DNA from: Congregibacter sp.
Lineage (GTDB): Bacteria > Pseudomonadota > Gammaproteobacteria > Pseudomonadales > Halieaceae
Direction of reading: 5' to 3'
Length of the DNA stretch: 9,093 nt
NCBI GenBank assembly: GCA_013911345.1
Contig: JACETJ010000041.1
Span: 1 to 9,093 of the forward strand
The position numbers and the translations under genes were made by a program. Under the pieces are notes generated by a model. It ran no database searches. It had not been told where the DNA came from and saw only the letters and a program-made list of their open reading frames with translations. Below are positions 1 through 5,669 of the stretch, piece by piece; position 1 is the first letter of the stretch, and every line of letters begins with the position of its first letter.

Positions 1-525
1 CCTGCCAAGAAAAAAGCCGTAGCCAAAAAAGCCGTAGCCAAAAAAGCACCTGCCAAAAAAGTCGCCAAGAAGAAAAGCACGGCCAAACTGGCGCGGGCCG
101 TGGGAGAGCTCCAAAAATTTGACGACTTCAAGCCTTACAAGCCAGGTCGTGGCGAGAGCTACATGAATGATGAGCAGATCGAGCACTTCAGAGGGATATT
201 GCTCAATTGGCGTGGTGAATTGGTCGATGAGGTCACTCGCACGGTCTCACATATGAAAGATGAGGCCGCCAACTTCCCCGACCCAGCAGATCGTGCCACG
301 CAGGAAGAAGAATTTAGTCTTGAGTTACGCACGCGAGACCGCGAGCGAAAGTTGATTAAGAAAATCGATTCAACGCTGGACCGATTGCAGAACGACGATT
401 ACGGCTACTGTGATGCCTGCGGCATCGAGATTGGTATTCAGCGGCTGGAGGCACGACCCACAGCGACCATGTGCATCGATTGTAAGACGCTGGCTGAAAT
501 CAAGGAGCGGCAGGAGCTGGGTTGA
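1..525 (+). CDS. dksA: RNA polymerase-binding transcription factor DksA, 5' end cut by window
   Basis: DksA binds in the RNA polymerase secondary channel and, with ppGpp, adjusts rRNA and amino-acid promoters. The reading frame is open from base 1, so the true start lies upstream; a GTG at 100 is in frame but would remove a Lys/Ala-rich segment that is clearly coding. The visible 174 residues comprise about 32 basic residues ([10 protein letters not shown] repeats), then the globular/coiled-coil part. The coiled-coil tip keeps DPADRA, the DxxDxA motif needed for activity. The C-terminal zinc finger has CDAC and CIDC pairs followed by [10 protein letters not shown], as in E. coli DksA. The stop TGA overlaps the TTG start of gluQ, so the two are probably co-transcribed. 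The oddity is the repetitive basic N-terminal extension, absent from the E. coli protein. Identification is secure; the N-terminus is not visible. Confidence 0.96.
   Translation, partial: PAKKKAVAKKAVAKKAPAKKVAKKKSTAKLARAVGELQKFDDFKPYKPGRGESYMNDEQIEHFRGILLNWRGELVDEVTRTVSHMKDEAANFPDPADRATQEEEFSLELRTRDRERKLIKKIDSTLDRLQNDDYGYCDACGIEIGIQRLEARPTATMCIDCKTLAEIKERQELG
7..75 (+). repeat. 15-bp tandem repeat encoding KKAVA units in DksA
   Basis: The unit aaaaaagccgtagcc occurs exactly at 10-24 and 25-39, degenerates at 40-54 (aaaaaagcacctgcc), and shortens at 55-66. It is in frame and encodes Lys-Lys-Ala-Val/Pro-Ala steps, resembling histone H1/AlgP-like tails. Exact copies containing A6 runs could change number by slippage without breaking the frame. 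Confidence 0.85.
512..516 (+). promoter_or_regulatory. Shine-Dalgarno AGGAG that fixes the TTG start of gluQ
   Basis: AGGAG lies inside the last codons of dksA with a 5-nt spacer to TTG 522. No ATG or GTG is suitably placed, so this site supports the rare TTG start and the coupled dksA/gluQ overlap. Confidence 0.65.
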
Positions 526-1391
526 GCGACTCACCAGAAGGCACTGATTCCCTACCCTATCGAGGGCGCTTCGCGCCCTCTCCGACCGGACCGCTGCATG
601 CGGGCTCGTTGGTCGCAGCTCTCGCGAGCTTCCTCGATGCGCGCCACCATAACGGCCACTGGCGGCTCCGCGTCGACGACATCGACCCACCCAGAGCTGC
701 CAGTGGTAGCGTCGACGCCATCAGCGAGGCCCTTGGTGCCCACGAGCTGATTTGGGACGACCCAACTCTCTTTCAATCCCACTCCTCGCAGCACTACGAC
801 AGGGCGCTTGATCAACTGATGGCATCCGGATGGCTGTTCCGATGTCTCTGTACCCGAGCCACACTCGACGCCAATGGCTGTTGTGGTCAGCACTGCCAAG
901 ATCAAAACATAAGCAGCGAAACGCCTCATAGTCTCCGTGTCAGGGTCGAGCCCGACCGGCTACAGGGATTTAGCGACCGGTTTATGGGGGAGCAACCTGC
1001 TGACGTCCGGACTGCGCCCAAAGACTTTATCGTAAAGCGACGCGATGGCCTCTACGCCTACCAACTGGCAGCAGCTATCGATGACGCCAAGCCCCATTTC
1101 ACTCACGTGGTCAGGGGCGCCGATCTGCTGGAATCGACGCATCGCCAACGCTGGCTTCAGCAACTCCTCGGGCTCGAGTCACCCGCTTACGCCCACGTGA
1201 GTATTCTGGTGGACCAGGCGGGTAACAAACTCAGCAAGCAGACCGGCGCGGCAGCACTGGACAACCACACGCCTGAACAGAACCTCCGCCAGTGTCTCCA
1301 GCACTTGCAACAAACATCCCCGCCGAGCTCGGCGCGGTGTGTCAAAGATATCCTCGACCACGCCACTAGCTGTTGGACTGTGAGAAGATAA
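522..1391 (+). CDS. gluQ: Glutamyl-Q tRNA(Asp) synthetase (GluQ/YadB)
   Basis: GluQ is a truncated GluRS paralogue that attaches glutamate to the queuosine base at position 34 of tRNA(Asp). The 289-residue protein has the class I start [14 protein letters not shown], with HAGS (26-29) as the HIGH signature, and KLSKQ (236-240) as the KMSKS signature. It lacks the GluRS anticodon-binding domain; total length fits GluQ (about 290-310), not full GluRS (about 470). A zinc site is present as C108-x-C110 and C121-x3-C125, where the E. coli protein uses Tyr for the third ligand. RVDDIDPPR matches the family's R-x-EDIDPPR segment. The start is TTG overlapping the dksA stop (TTGA). The dksA-gluQ pairing is typical of gammaproteobacteria. 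Confidence in the function is high. Confidence 0.94.
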   Translation: MSDSPEGTDSLPYRGRFAPSPTGPLHAGSLVAALASFLDARHHNGHWRLRVDDIDPPRAASGSVDAISEALGAHELIWDDPTLFQSHSSQHYDRALDQLMASGWLFRCLCTRATLDANGCCGQHCQDQNISSETPHSLRVRVEPDRLQGFSDRFMGEQPADVRTAPKDFIVKRRDGLYAYQLAAAIDDAKPHFTHVVRGADLLESTHRQRWLQQLLGLESPAYAHVSILVDQAGNKLSKQTGAAALDNHTPEQNLRQCLQHLQQTSPPSSARCVKDILDHATSCWTVRR

Positions 1392-1482
1392 TCAACGCCT
1401 CCAGAGTAATGTGTTACTTTTTAACTCGTGCATTTGCCGATGATCGGTAACACTGAGGCGACAAATCAAGGTGTGGGATGAG
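1392..1482 (+). promoter_or_regulatory. Upstream region of the sigma54 activator with inverted TGTTAC ... GTAACA half-sites
   Basis: This 91-bp gap holds TGTTAC at 1412-1417 and GTAACACT at 1447-1454, an inverted pair 29 nt apart. The same GTAACACT 8-mer occurs twice upstream of the candidate sRNA promoter (2857, 2878). A small inverted repeat CCGAT-G-ATCGG (1437-1447) abuts the second half-site. I see no convincing sigma70 or sigma54 promoter, and no terminator after gluQ. Half-sites of this form are, from memory, those described for CbrB at Pseudomonas crcZ, so autoregulation is a reasonable inference. Confidence 0.5.
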
Positions 1483-2832
1483 ATGCGGATACAGCTCATT
1501 GAGGCAGACCCAACATTACTGGGTGATTTGAGAAAGGCGTGCGAGCTCGCCGGGGCCGCGGTGCTGACAGATATCCCGCAAGGAGAGCGAAGTCTCGCTG
1601 ACTGGCACCCTCATTGCGACCTGGTGATTGCAGGACAGCACCCCGCTTTCTCCGACTTGGCAACGCTGAACCGAACGATCTGGCCCATTCCGATCGCCGC
1701 CCTCTTGCCCTCATCACGACCGCAAAGTGTGGTGCAAGCTGCCCGCTCTGGTGCAGTCGACGTCTGCGATCGAGGGGCTGATACCGCGCAACTTGCCGAT
1801 TGGGTCGCGCAGTTATGTGCCGAACATGAGACAACTCAGCCCAATACAGAGCACGACAACTATTTTTCGAGTGGCTCGTGCCCACTGATGCGGGAACTTG
1901 AGAGCACCATTGCTCGTGTCGCGCAGACAGATTCTACGGCGCTGATAGTAGGCGAAACGGGCACAGGCAAGGAACTGGCTGCGAGACAAGTCCATCGCAT
2001 CAGTTTGCGAGGTGACAAACCTATTGTGACCGTCAACTGTGCTGCTATTCCCGAAACACTCATTGAGTCGGAATTGTTTGGGTACGAGAAAGGCGCCTTT
2101 ACCGGCGCAACATCTAATCGACTTGGTTTGATTGAGGCCGCTGATGGCGGCACCCTGTTTCTGGATGAAATTGGTGAATTGCCGCTAGCCGCGCAGGCTC
2201 GACTATTACGCTTCATACAAGAAGGGGAGATTCGCAGAATCGGCTCCGTAAGCAGCAAGCGAGTCGATGTCCGTCTTATCTGCGCCACTCACCGAAACCT
2301 TGCAGAACTGGCAGCTCGAGGCGAGTTTCGGGAAGACCTTTTCTATCGGATCGACGTACTCAGGTTGGATATACCCCCCCTGCGAGAACGCGAGGGCGAT
2401 GTTATCGCTCTTGCAAATTGGCTCATCGACAGACAGGCGGTAAAATTAGGCGTGCCGGCAAAGCCACTATCAGAACACAGCCGCGACCTTCTGGCCGCAC
2501 ATCACTGGCCGGGAAATGTTCGTGAACTGCAAAATGTGATCGAGCGAGGGCTTGTGATGTCTCGAGGCGCTGATCTGCATATCAGCCTGCCAGCGGCGGC
2601 TACAACTCAGGCAGGTCATCCCCTACCTGAAAGCACCTCTGAGGTGACACAATCGGCGGATGAGAGCAGTGGTGAATTGTCTCTTGAGGATTACTTTCAG
2701 CGATTTGTGCTGCAGCATCAAGACGCGATGAATGAAACGGAGCTGGCACAAAAATTGGGCATCAGTCGCAAATGCCTATGGGAGCGGAGACAACGTTTTG
2801 GCATCCCGCGCCAAAAACAAAAAACCGCCTGA
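1483..2832 (+). CDS. CbrB-like sigma54-dependent activator with a degenerate (pseudo-)receiver domain
   Basis: This 449-residue protein has three parts. Residues 1-115 have receiver-like order (start RIQLIEADP), but the phosphoacceptor position in DLVIAG is Gly51 instead of Asp, one acidic-pocket Asp is Ala8, and the conserved KP-type Lys is Arg97. Residues about 130-370 form the AAA+ domain: Walker A GETGTGKE (157-164), the sigma54-contacting loop GAFTGA (204-209), Walker B LFLDEIGEL (D228-E229), the sensor region CATHRNL and WPGNVREL. The C-terminus has a Fis-type helix-turn-helix, ETELAQKLGISRKCLWERR. I chose ATG 1483 over GTG 1471 because the receiver fold normally begins at MRI. The position, between gluQ and pcnB, is that of cbrB in Pseudomonas, but the partner kinase gene cbrA is absent. 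Activation by phosphorylation therefore looks unlikely; ligand control or constitutive action is inferred. Orthology to CbrB rests on synteny and the HTH and is not proven. Confidence 0.85.
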   Translation: MRIQLIEADPTLLGDLRKACELAGAAVLTDIPQGERSLADWHPHCDLVIAGQHPAFSDLATLNRTIWPIPIAALLPSSRPQSVVQAARSGAVDVCDRGADTAQLADWVAQLCAEHETTQPNTEHDNYFSSGSCPLMRELESTIARVAQTDSTALIVGETGTGKELAARQVHRISLRGDKPIVTVNCAAIPETLIESELFGYEKGAFTGATSNRLGLIEAADGGTLFLDEIGELPLAAQARLLRFIQEGEIRRIGSVSSKRVDVRLICATHRNLAELAARGEFREDLFYRIDVLRLDIPPLREREGDVIALANWLIDRQAVKLGVPAKPLSEHSRDLLAAHHWPGNVRELQNVIERGLVMSRGADLHISLPAAATTQAGHPLPESTSEVTQSADESSGELSLEDYFQRFVLQHQDAMNETELAQKLGISRKCLWERRQRFGIPRQKQKTA

Positions 2833-2856
2833 ATATTTCGTTCTTGGTAGGAATTT

Positions 2857-2947
2857 GTAACACTGTGGTGCAGATCCGTAACACTTTTCTGCCTTGGCGG
2901 CCCGGATATCCGGTCAAAAACTGGACAACACAATGTTTTATAACACT
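2857..2947 (+). promoter_or_regulatory. Candidate upstream activator sites: repeated GTAACACT
   Basis: GTAACACT occurs exactly at 2857-2864 and 2878-2885, and as ATAACACT at 2940-2947. The starts are 21 and 62 bp apart, close to two and six helical turns, so all would lie on one DNA face. Relative to the predicted transcript start at about 2984, the first two lie near -127 and -106, a typical enhancer distance for a sigma54 activator; the third lies near -44. A weaker CAACAC sits at 2926-2931. The same 8-mer occurs upstream of the regulator gene, which suggests it is the regulator's site. Binding is inferred. Confidence 0.6.
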
Positions 2948-2957
2948 TTTTTGAATA

Positions 2958-2973
2958 TGGCATGTGACCTGCA
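2958..2973 (+). promoter_or_regulatory. Sigma54 (-24/-12) promoter driving the intergenic RNA
   Basis: TGGCATGTGACCTGCA matches the sigma54 consensus TGGCACG-N4-TTGCA except for T in place of C in the -24 element and C in place of T in the -12 element. The invariant GG (2959-2960) and GC (2971-2972) have the strict spacing required. It lies about 125 bp after a sigma54 activator gene and downstream of the GTAACACT repeats. The predicted start is at about 2984. Confidence 0.72.
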
Positions 2974-2983
2974 GTTATTAGAG

Positions 2984-3073
2984 CAGAGCCCCAATAATAA
3001 TAATGGGCCCAATAAAAAAAACGATGTCATAACGGACCTGGGTGGGGAAGGAAACTTCCCCATGTTTCGTTTT
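2984..3073 (+). ncRNA. Candidate CrcZ-like small RNA with two ARN (Hfq-binding) tracts
   Basis: The RNA is defined by the -24/-12 promoter upstream and a terminator hairpin at its end; both ends are predictions. It would be about 90 nt. It carries (AAU)4 at 2993-3004 and AAU-AAA-AAA-AAC at 3011-3022, each exactly four ARN triplets, the motif bound by the distal face of Hfq and matching the AAnAAnAA pattern of Pseudomonas CrcZ. GCCC (2988-2991) and GGGC (3005-3008) can pair and expose the first tract in a loop. AAAACG (3018-3023) could pair with CGTTTT (3068-3073), which might mask the second tract. CrcZ lies at this same place after cbrB in Pseudomonas but is about 400 nt with more CA motifs. 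By analogy it would sequester Hfq and relieve catabolite repression. Alternatives are an untranslated leader of pcnB, or an RNA with other targets. Confidence 0.58.
3042..3073 (+). terminator. Intrinsic terminator of the candidate sRNA
   Basis: An 8-bp stem (TGGGGAAG 3043-3050 with CTTCCCCA 3055-3062) closed by a GAAA tetraloop is followed by the T-rich run TGTTTCGTTTT. The stem is strong. The T-run is interrupted by a G and a CG, so some read-through into pcnB is likely. Confidence 0.62.
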
Positions 3074-3090
3074 GGGCCTCCTACTTCCTC

Positions 3091-3114
3091 TCATCTGACA
3101 TTTCATCTGACATT
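3091..3114 (+). repeat. Exact 12-bp tandem duplication upstream of pcnB
   Basis: TCATCTGACATT occurs twice head to tail (3091-3102 and 3103-3114), between the sRNA terminator and the pcnB start. Being exact and a multiple of three, it looks like a slippage duplication. No promoter or known operator is evident in it. The rest of 3074-3132 shows nothing I recognise. Confidence 0.9.
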
Positions 3115-3132
3115 GCTCCAGCGGCATCTCCC

Positions 3133-4437
3133 TTGGCGCCCGGCGGCACAGTGGATGCCAGCCCCTTGACGTCAAAGAGACCCGATGTACCCAGCTTTAA
3201 GTCCTCAGATTTTTCCCGGGGGGCGGTACTCGTGGTTGAGGAGCTAAAACAGCAAGGCTTCGACGCCTATGTTGTCGGCGGCGCAGTGCGAGATCTGCTA
3301 ATCGGCAAGCAGCCGAAAGATTTCGATGTCGCCACCAATGCCACCCCCGACCAAATTAAACAGTGCTTTCGCAATGCCCGAATCATAGGTCGCCGCTTTC
3401 AGATCGTTCACGTTCGGGTGGGGCGGGAAATCATCGAGGTCACCACGTTTCGTCGCGGTCATGATGTTGGGCGCTCCGCGCAAGACGCGCAATCAAGCCA
3501 GTCAGGTCGATTGTTGAGGGACAATGTATATGGATCGCTTGAGGAAGATGCCAAGCGGCGAGATCTCACCATCAACTCCCTGTATTACGATACATCTTCC
3601 CATCAGTTCATCGATCAACTGGGCGGCCAGGCTGACATCGCGGATCGCATTATCCGGATCATTGGCGACCCTGCAGAGCGGTATCGCGAAGACCCTGTCC
3701 GCATGCTGCGGGTTGTACGTTTTGCCGCGCGTCTCAAGTTTGATTTGGAACCCAATACCGAGGCAGCGATCGCCCTATGTCGCGGGTTACTTAACGATAT
3801 TCCGCCTGCGCGCCTTTTCGATGATTGGCTGAAGTTGTTCATGAACGGCTTCTCTGCACCCACATTCACGCTGCTGAGACAACACGAATTACTTCTCCCT
3901 CTAATGGGCGCAGCTGCCTGCTCTGCAATAGAGGGAGAACCTACACTTGAGTTGCAGCAGCTGGCGCTCGCCAATACGGATCGCCGGGTTGCTGACCAGC
4001 GACCTGTCACACCAGCATTCCTGCTTGCCGCGATTTATTGGCCCGCCGTGGAGGCGTGCGCGGCAAAGCTTGCAGCAGACGGGGAGTCGCCGCTTCAAGC
4101 TATGCACAGCGCAGGGCAACAAGTTGTCCAACAAGCGTGTCAACACCTCGCTATTCCCAAGCGCTTCTCTCTGGCAATGCGGGACATCTGGGATCTTCAG
4201 CCTCGTCTGGAGCGCATGCAGCCAAAGAAAATCAAAGATAACCTGGCCCATCGGTGGTTCCGCGCGTCATTCGATTTACGTTTACTCCGAGAACAAACTG
4301 ACGCCTTGGGAGACGACTGCTCCGCGTTCTGGACCGACCAGCAGAAACAACACCCGGAGCTGGTAGGTAGCGCACGAGCACGCCGCGAGGATCGCGGTGA
4401 ACGCCGACCCCGGCGGCGCAAAAATCGCGATTCATGA
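3133..4437 (+). CDS. pcnB: Poly(A) polymerase I
   Basis: PcnB adds poly(A) tails to mRNA and sRNA 3' ends, which promotes their decay. The nucleotidyltransferase head shows YVVGGAVRDLLIG and KDFDVATNATPDQ, with the catalytic Asp pair D63 and D65 counted from TTG 3133. Family segments RRDLTINSLYYD and GDPAERYREDPVRMLRVVRF follow. The basic tail RERRPRRRK-like C-terminus (RRPRRRKNRDS) is characteristic of PcnB rather than of CCA-adding enzyme. The length of up to 434 residues fits. No in-frame ATG exists at the 5' end: TTG 3133, GTG 3151 and TTG 3166 are all possible, none has a clear Shine-Dalgarno, and homology begins only around residue 18, so the start is unresolved. The stop overlaps the folK ATG (ATGA), implying coupling. 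It follows an activator and candidate sRNA, as in the Pseudomonas cbrB-crcZ-pcnB order. Confidence 0.93.
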   Translation: MAPGGTVDASPLTSKRPDVPSFKSSDFSRGAVLVVEELKQQGFDAYVVGGAVRDLLIGKQPKDFDVATNATPDQIKQCFRNARIIGRRFQIVHVRVGREIIEVTTFRRGHDVGRSAQDAQSSQSGRLLRDNVYGSLEEDAKRRDLTINSLYYDTSSHQFIDQLGGQADIADRIIRIIGDPAERYREDPVRMLRVVRFAARLKFDLEPNTEAAIALCRGLLNDIPPARLFDDWLKLFMNGFSAPTFTLLRQHELLLPLMGAAACSAIEGEPTLELQQLALANTDRRVADQRPVTPAFLLAAIYWPAVEACAAKLAADGESPLQAMHSAGQQVVQQACQHLAIPKRFSLAMRDIWDLQPRLERMQPKKIKDNLAHRWFRASFDLRLLREQTDALGDDCSAFWTDQQKQHPELVGSARARREDRGERRPRRRKNRDS

Positions 4438-4928
4438 AGCAGGCTTTGGTGGGTTTGGGATCTAATCTGGGGGAGCCACTGACGCAACTCGCTGCCGCAT
4501 ATCGGCGGTTGGCCGCTGATCCAGAAATCAACGTGGAAAGCGCTTCTCGCGTTTACCTGTCTGCGCCTCATGGCCCACAGGATCAGCCGGATTTCTGCAA
4601 TGCGGTGATATCTCTTCAAACATCGCTGACACCTCAGCGACTGCTAAAAGTGCTGCTCGCTACGGAAGCCAAGATGGGTAGAAAACGAGTCCGGCACTGG
4701 GGTGAGCGCTGCATCGACCTGGATTTGCTGACATACGAGAGCCTCGAAATAAGTTCTGCCGATCTGGTGTTACCCCACCCTCGCGCCCATGAACGTCGGT
4801 TCGTGCTCGATCCTTTGATTGAATTGCTTGGCGAAGACCACTGCCTGCCCGGCACAGGCGCTTTGCGTGCACTTCAGGCTCAGTGCGCAGAGCAAACGAT
4901 TCGCGTATTGTGTGATTTCCCGCGATGA
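4434..4928 (+). CDS. folK: 6-hydroxymethyl-7,8-dihydropterin pyrophosphokinase (HPPK)
   Basis: FolK transfers pyrophosphate from ATP to 6-hydroxymethyl-dihydropterin, the step before dihydropteroate synthase in folate synthesis, in the cytosol. The 164-residue protein is complete and close to the E. coli length (159). It shows the N-terminal VGLGSNLGEP, then SAPHGPQDQPDFCNAV, EAKMGRKRVRHWGERCIDLDLLTY (the signature containing the Mg-binding DLD) and LPHPRAHERRFVLDPL. The ATG overlaps the pcnB stop, and its own TGA overlaps the ATG of the next gene, so it sits in the middle of a translationally coupled trio. No separate promoter is visible. Nothing is unusual in the protein itself. Confidence 0.95.
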   Translation: MKQALVGLGSNLGEPLTQLAAAYRRLAADPEINVESASRVYLSAPHGPQDQPDFCNAVISLQTSLTPQRLLKVLLATEAKMGRKRVRHWGERCIDLDLLTYESLEISSADLVLPHPRAHERRFVLDPLIELLGEDHCLPGTGALRALQAQCAEQTIRVLCDFPR

Positions 4929-5632
4929 CCATGGCAGGAGAGAGTGAGTTGCCCGAGCAAAGCGCTTCATCTGGCGTCTCTCTGCGCGGCCGAACGGTGC
5001 CGGGCTACATTGCAGTGGAGGGACCTATTGGGGTCGGCAAAACAACCCTCGCGCGTCGCATCGCAAATACCTTTGACTACGACTTACTGCTCGAAGAGGC
5101 TGAACTAAACCCTTTTCTTGAGCGCTTTTATCAGAGTAGGCAGCAAACCGCGCTGGCGACGCAGCTGTTTTTTTTGTTCCAGCGCGTTCAAAAAATTACC
5201 GAGCTCAAACAGCGAGACATGTTCGATCAGGCCCGCGTTGCAGATTTTGTCTTGGAAAAGGATCCGCTTTTCGCACGAGTGAACCTAGAGCATGACGAAT
5301 ACGCACTGTACGAAAAAGTTTTCACCAAAATGCAGGTGGATGCGCCCGCTCCAGATCTGGTGATCTACCTGCAGGCGAGCCCCGATCGATTGCTTGAACG
5401 AATCGATCGGCGCGGTATCGACGCTGAGCGACTGATTGACCGCCGGTATCTTGAGCAGCTCAACGAGGTGTACAGCGAGTTCTTTCTTTACTACGATGCC
5501 GCGCCCCTGTTGATCGTCAATGCCAATGAGATCGATCTGGCACAGGGCGACAGGGACTATGAGCAGCTCGTGGATTACATGCTGAACATTAAAAAGGGTC
5601 GACATTACTTCAACCCTACTTTTTTTAGCTGA
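4925..5632 (+). CDS. Deoxynucleoside kinase (dAK/dGK-type)
   Basis: This enzyme family (dNK, related to deoxyadenosine/deoxyguanosine kinases) phosphorylates deoxynucleosides to monophosphates for salvage. The 235-residue protein has the P-loop GPIGVGKTT (33-41), a DFVLEKDPLFA segment corresponding to the family's substrate-binding acidic patch, and LLERIDRRGIDAER, the Arg-rich region preceding the lid. The substrate cannot be told from sequence alone. About 25 residues precede the usual start of homology at YIAVEG. ATG 4925 overlaps the folK stop (ATGA), ATG 4931 is close behind, and GTG 4997 would give the usual short N-terminus; none has an obvious Shine-Dalgarno, so the start is uncertain. 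A kinase of this type between folK and panB occurs in many gammaproteobacteria. Confidence 0.87.
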   Translation: MTMAGESELPEQSASSGVSLRGRTVPGYIAVEGPIGVGKTTLARRIANTFDYDLLLEEAELNPFLERFYQSRQQTALATQLFFLFQRVQKITELKQRDMFDQARVADFVLEKDPLFARVNLEHDEYALYEKVFTKMQVDAPAPDLVIYLQASPDRLLERIDRRGIDAERLIDRRYLEQLNEVYSEFFLYYDAAPLLIVNANEIDLAQGDRDYEQLVDYMLNIKKGRHYFNPTFFS

Positions 5633-5645
5633 ACACCTAGGTGTT
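5632..5645 (+). repeat. Perfect 14-bp palindrome between the kinase gene and panB
   Basis: AACACCTAGGTGTT is fully self-complementary and begins at the last base of the kinase stop codon. With no loop it is a poor hairpin and is followed by no T-run, so an operator is more plausible than a terminator. It lies 24 bp upstream of panB. Confidence 0.55.
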
Positions 5646-5656
5646 AACGAGACGTT

Positions 5657-5662
5657 GGGAGG
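5657..5662 (+). promoter_or_regulatory. Shine-Dalgarno GGGAGG that fixes the panB start
   Basis: GGGAGG lies 7 nt before ATG 5670. It selects this ATG over an in-frame TTG at 5655, which would place the site partly inside the gene. Confidence 0.8.
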
Positions 5663-5669
5663 CGACAGA

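Noticed and set aside
1222..1227. GTAACA within gluQ as another activator site
   Set aside because: It encodes the conserved Gly-Asn-Lys before KLSK and lacks the CT extension shared by the intergenic copies.
1471..1482. GTG 1471 as the start of the sigma54 activator
   Set aside because: It adds only four residues (VWDE) ahead of the MRIQLIE start typical of receiver folds, and has no better ribosome binding site than ATG 1483.
2894..3169. Open frame of 91 codons crossing the sRNA region
   Set aside because: It runs through the sigma54 promoter, the A-rich tracts and the terminator, its composition is not protein-like (runs of Asn and Lys), and no Shine-Dalgarno precedes it.
4197..4619. 140-codon minus-strand frame across the pcnB/folK junction
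   Set aside because: It is antisense to two conserved genes and shows no recognisable motif.
4768..4773. TGTTAC within folK as another activator site
   Set aside because: It is a single hexamer inside the conserved LVLPHP coding segment, with no paired half-site or promoter.
5655..5669. TTG 5655 as the panB start
   Set aside because: It would place most of the GGGAGG ribosome binding site inside the gene; ATG 5670 gives the standard 264-residue protein.
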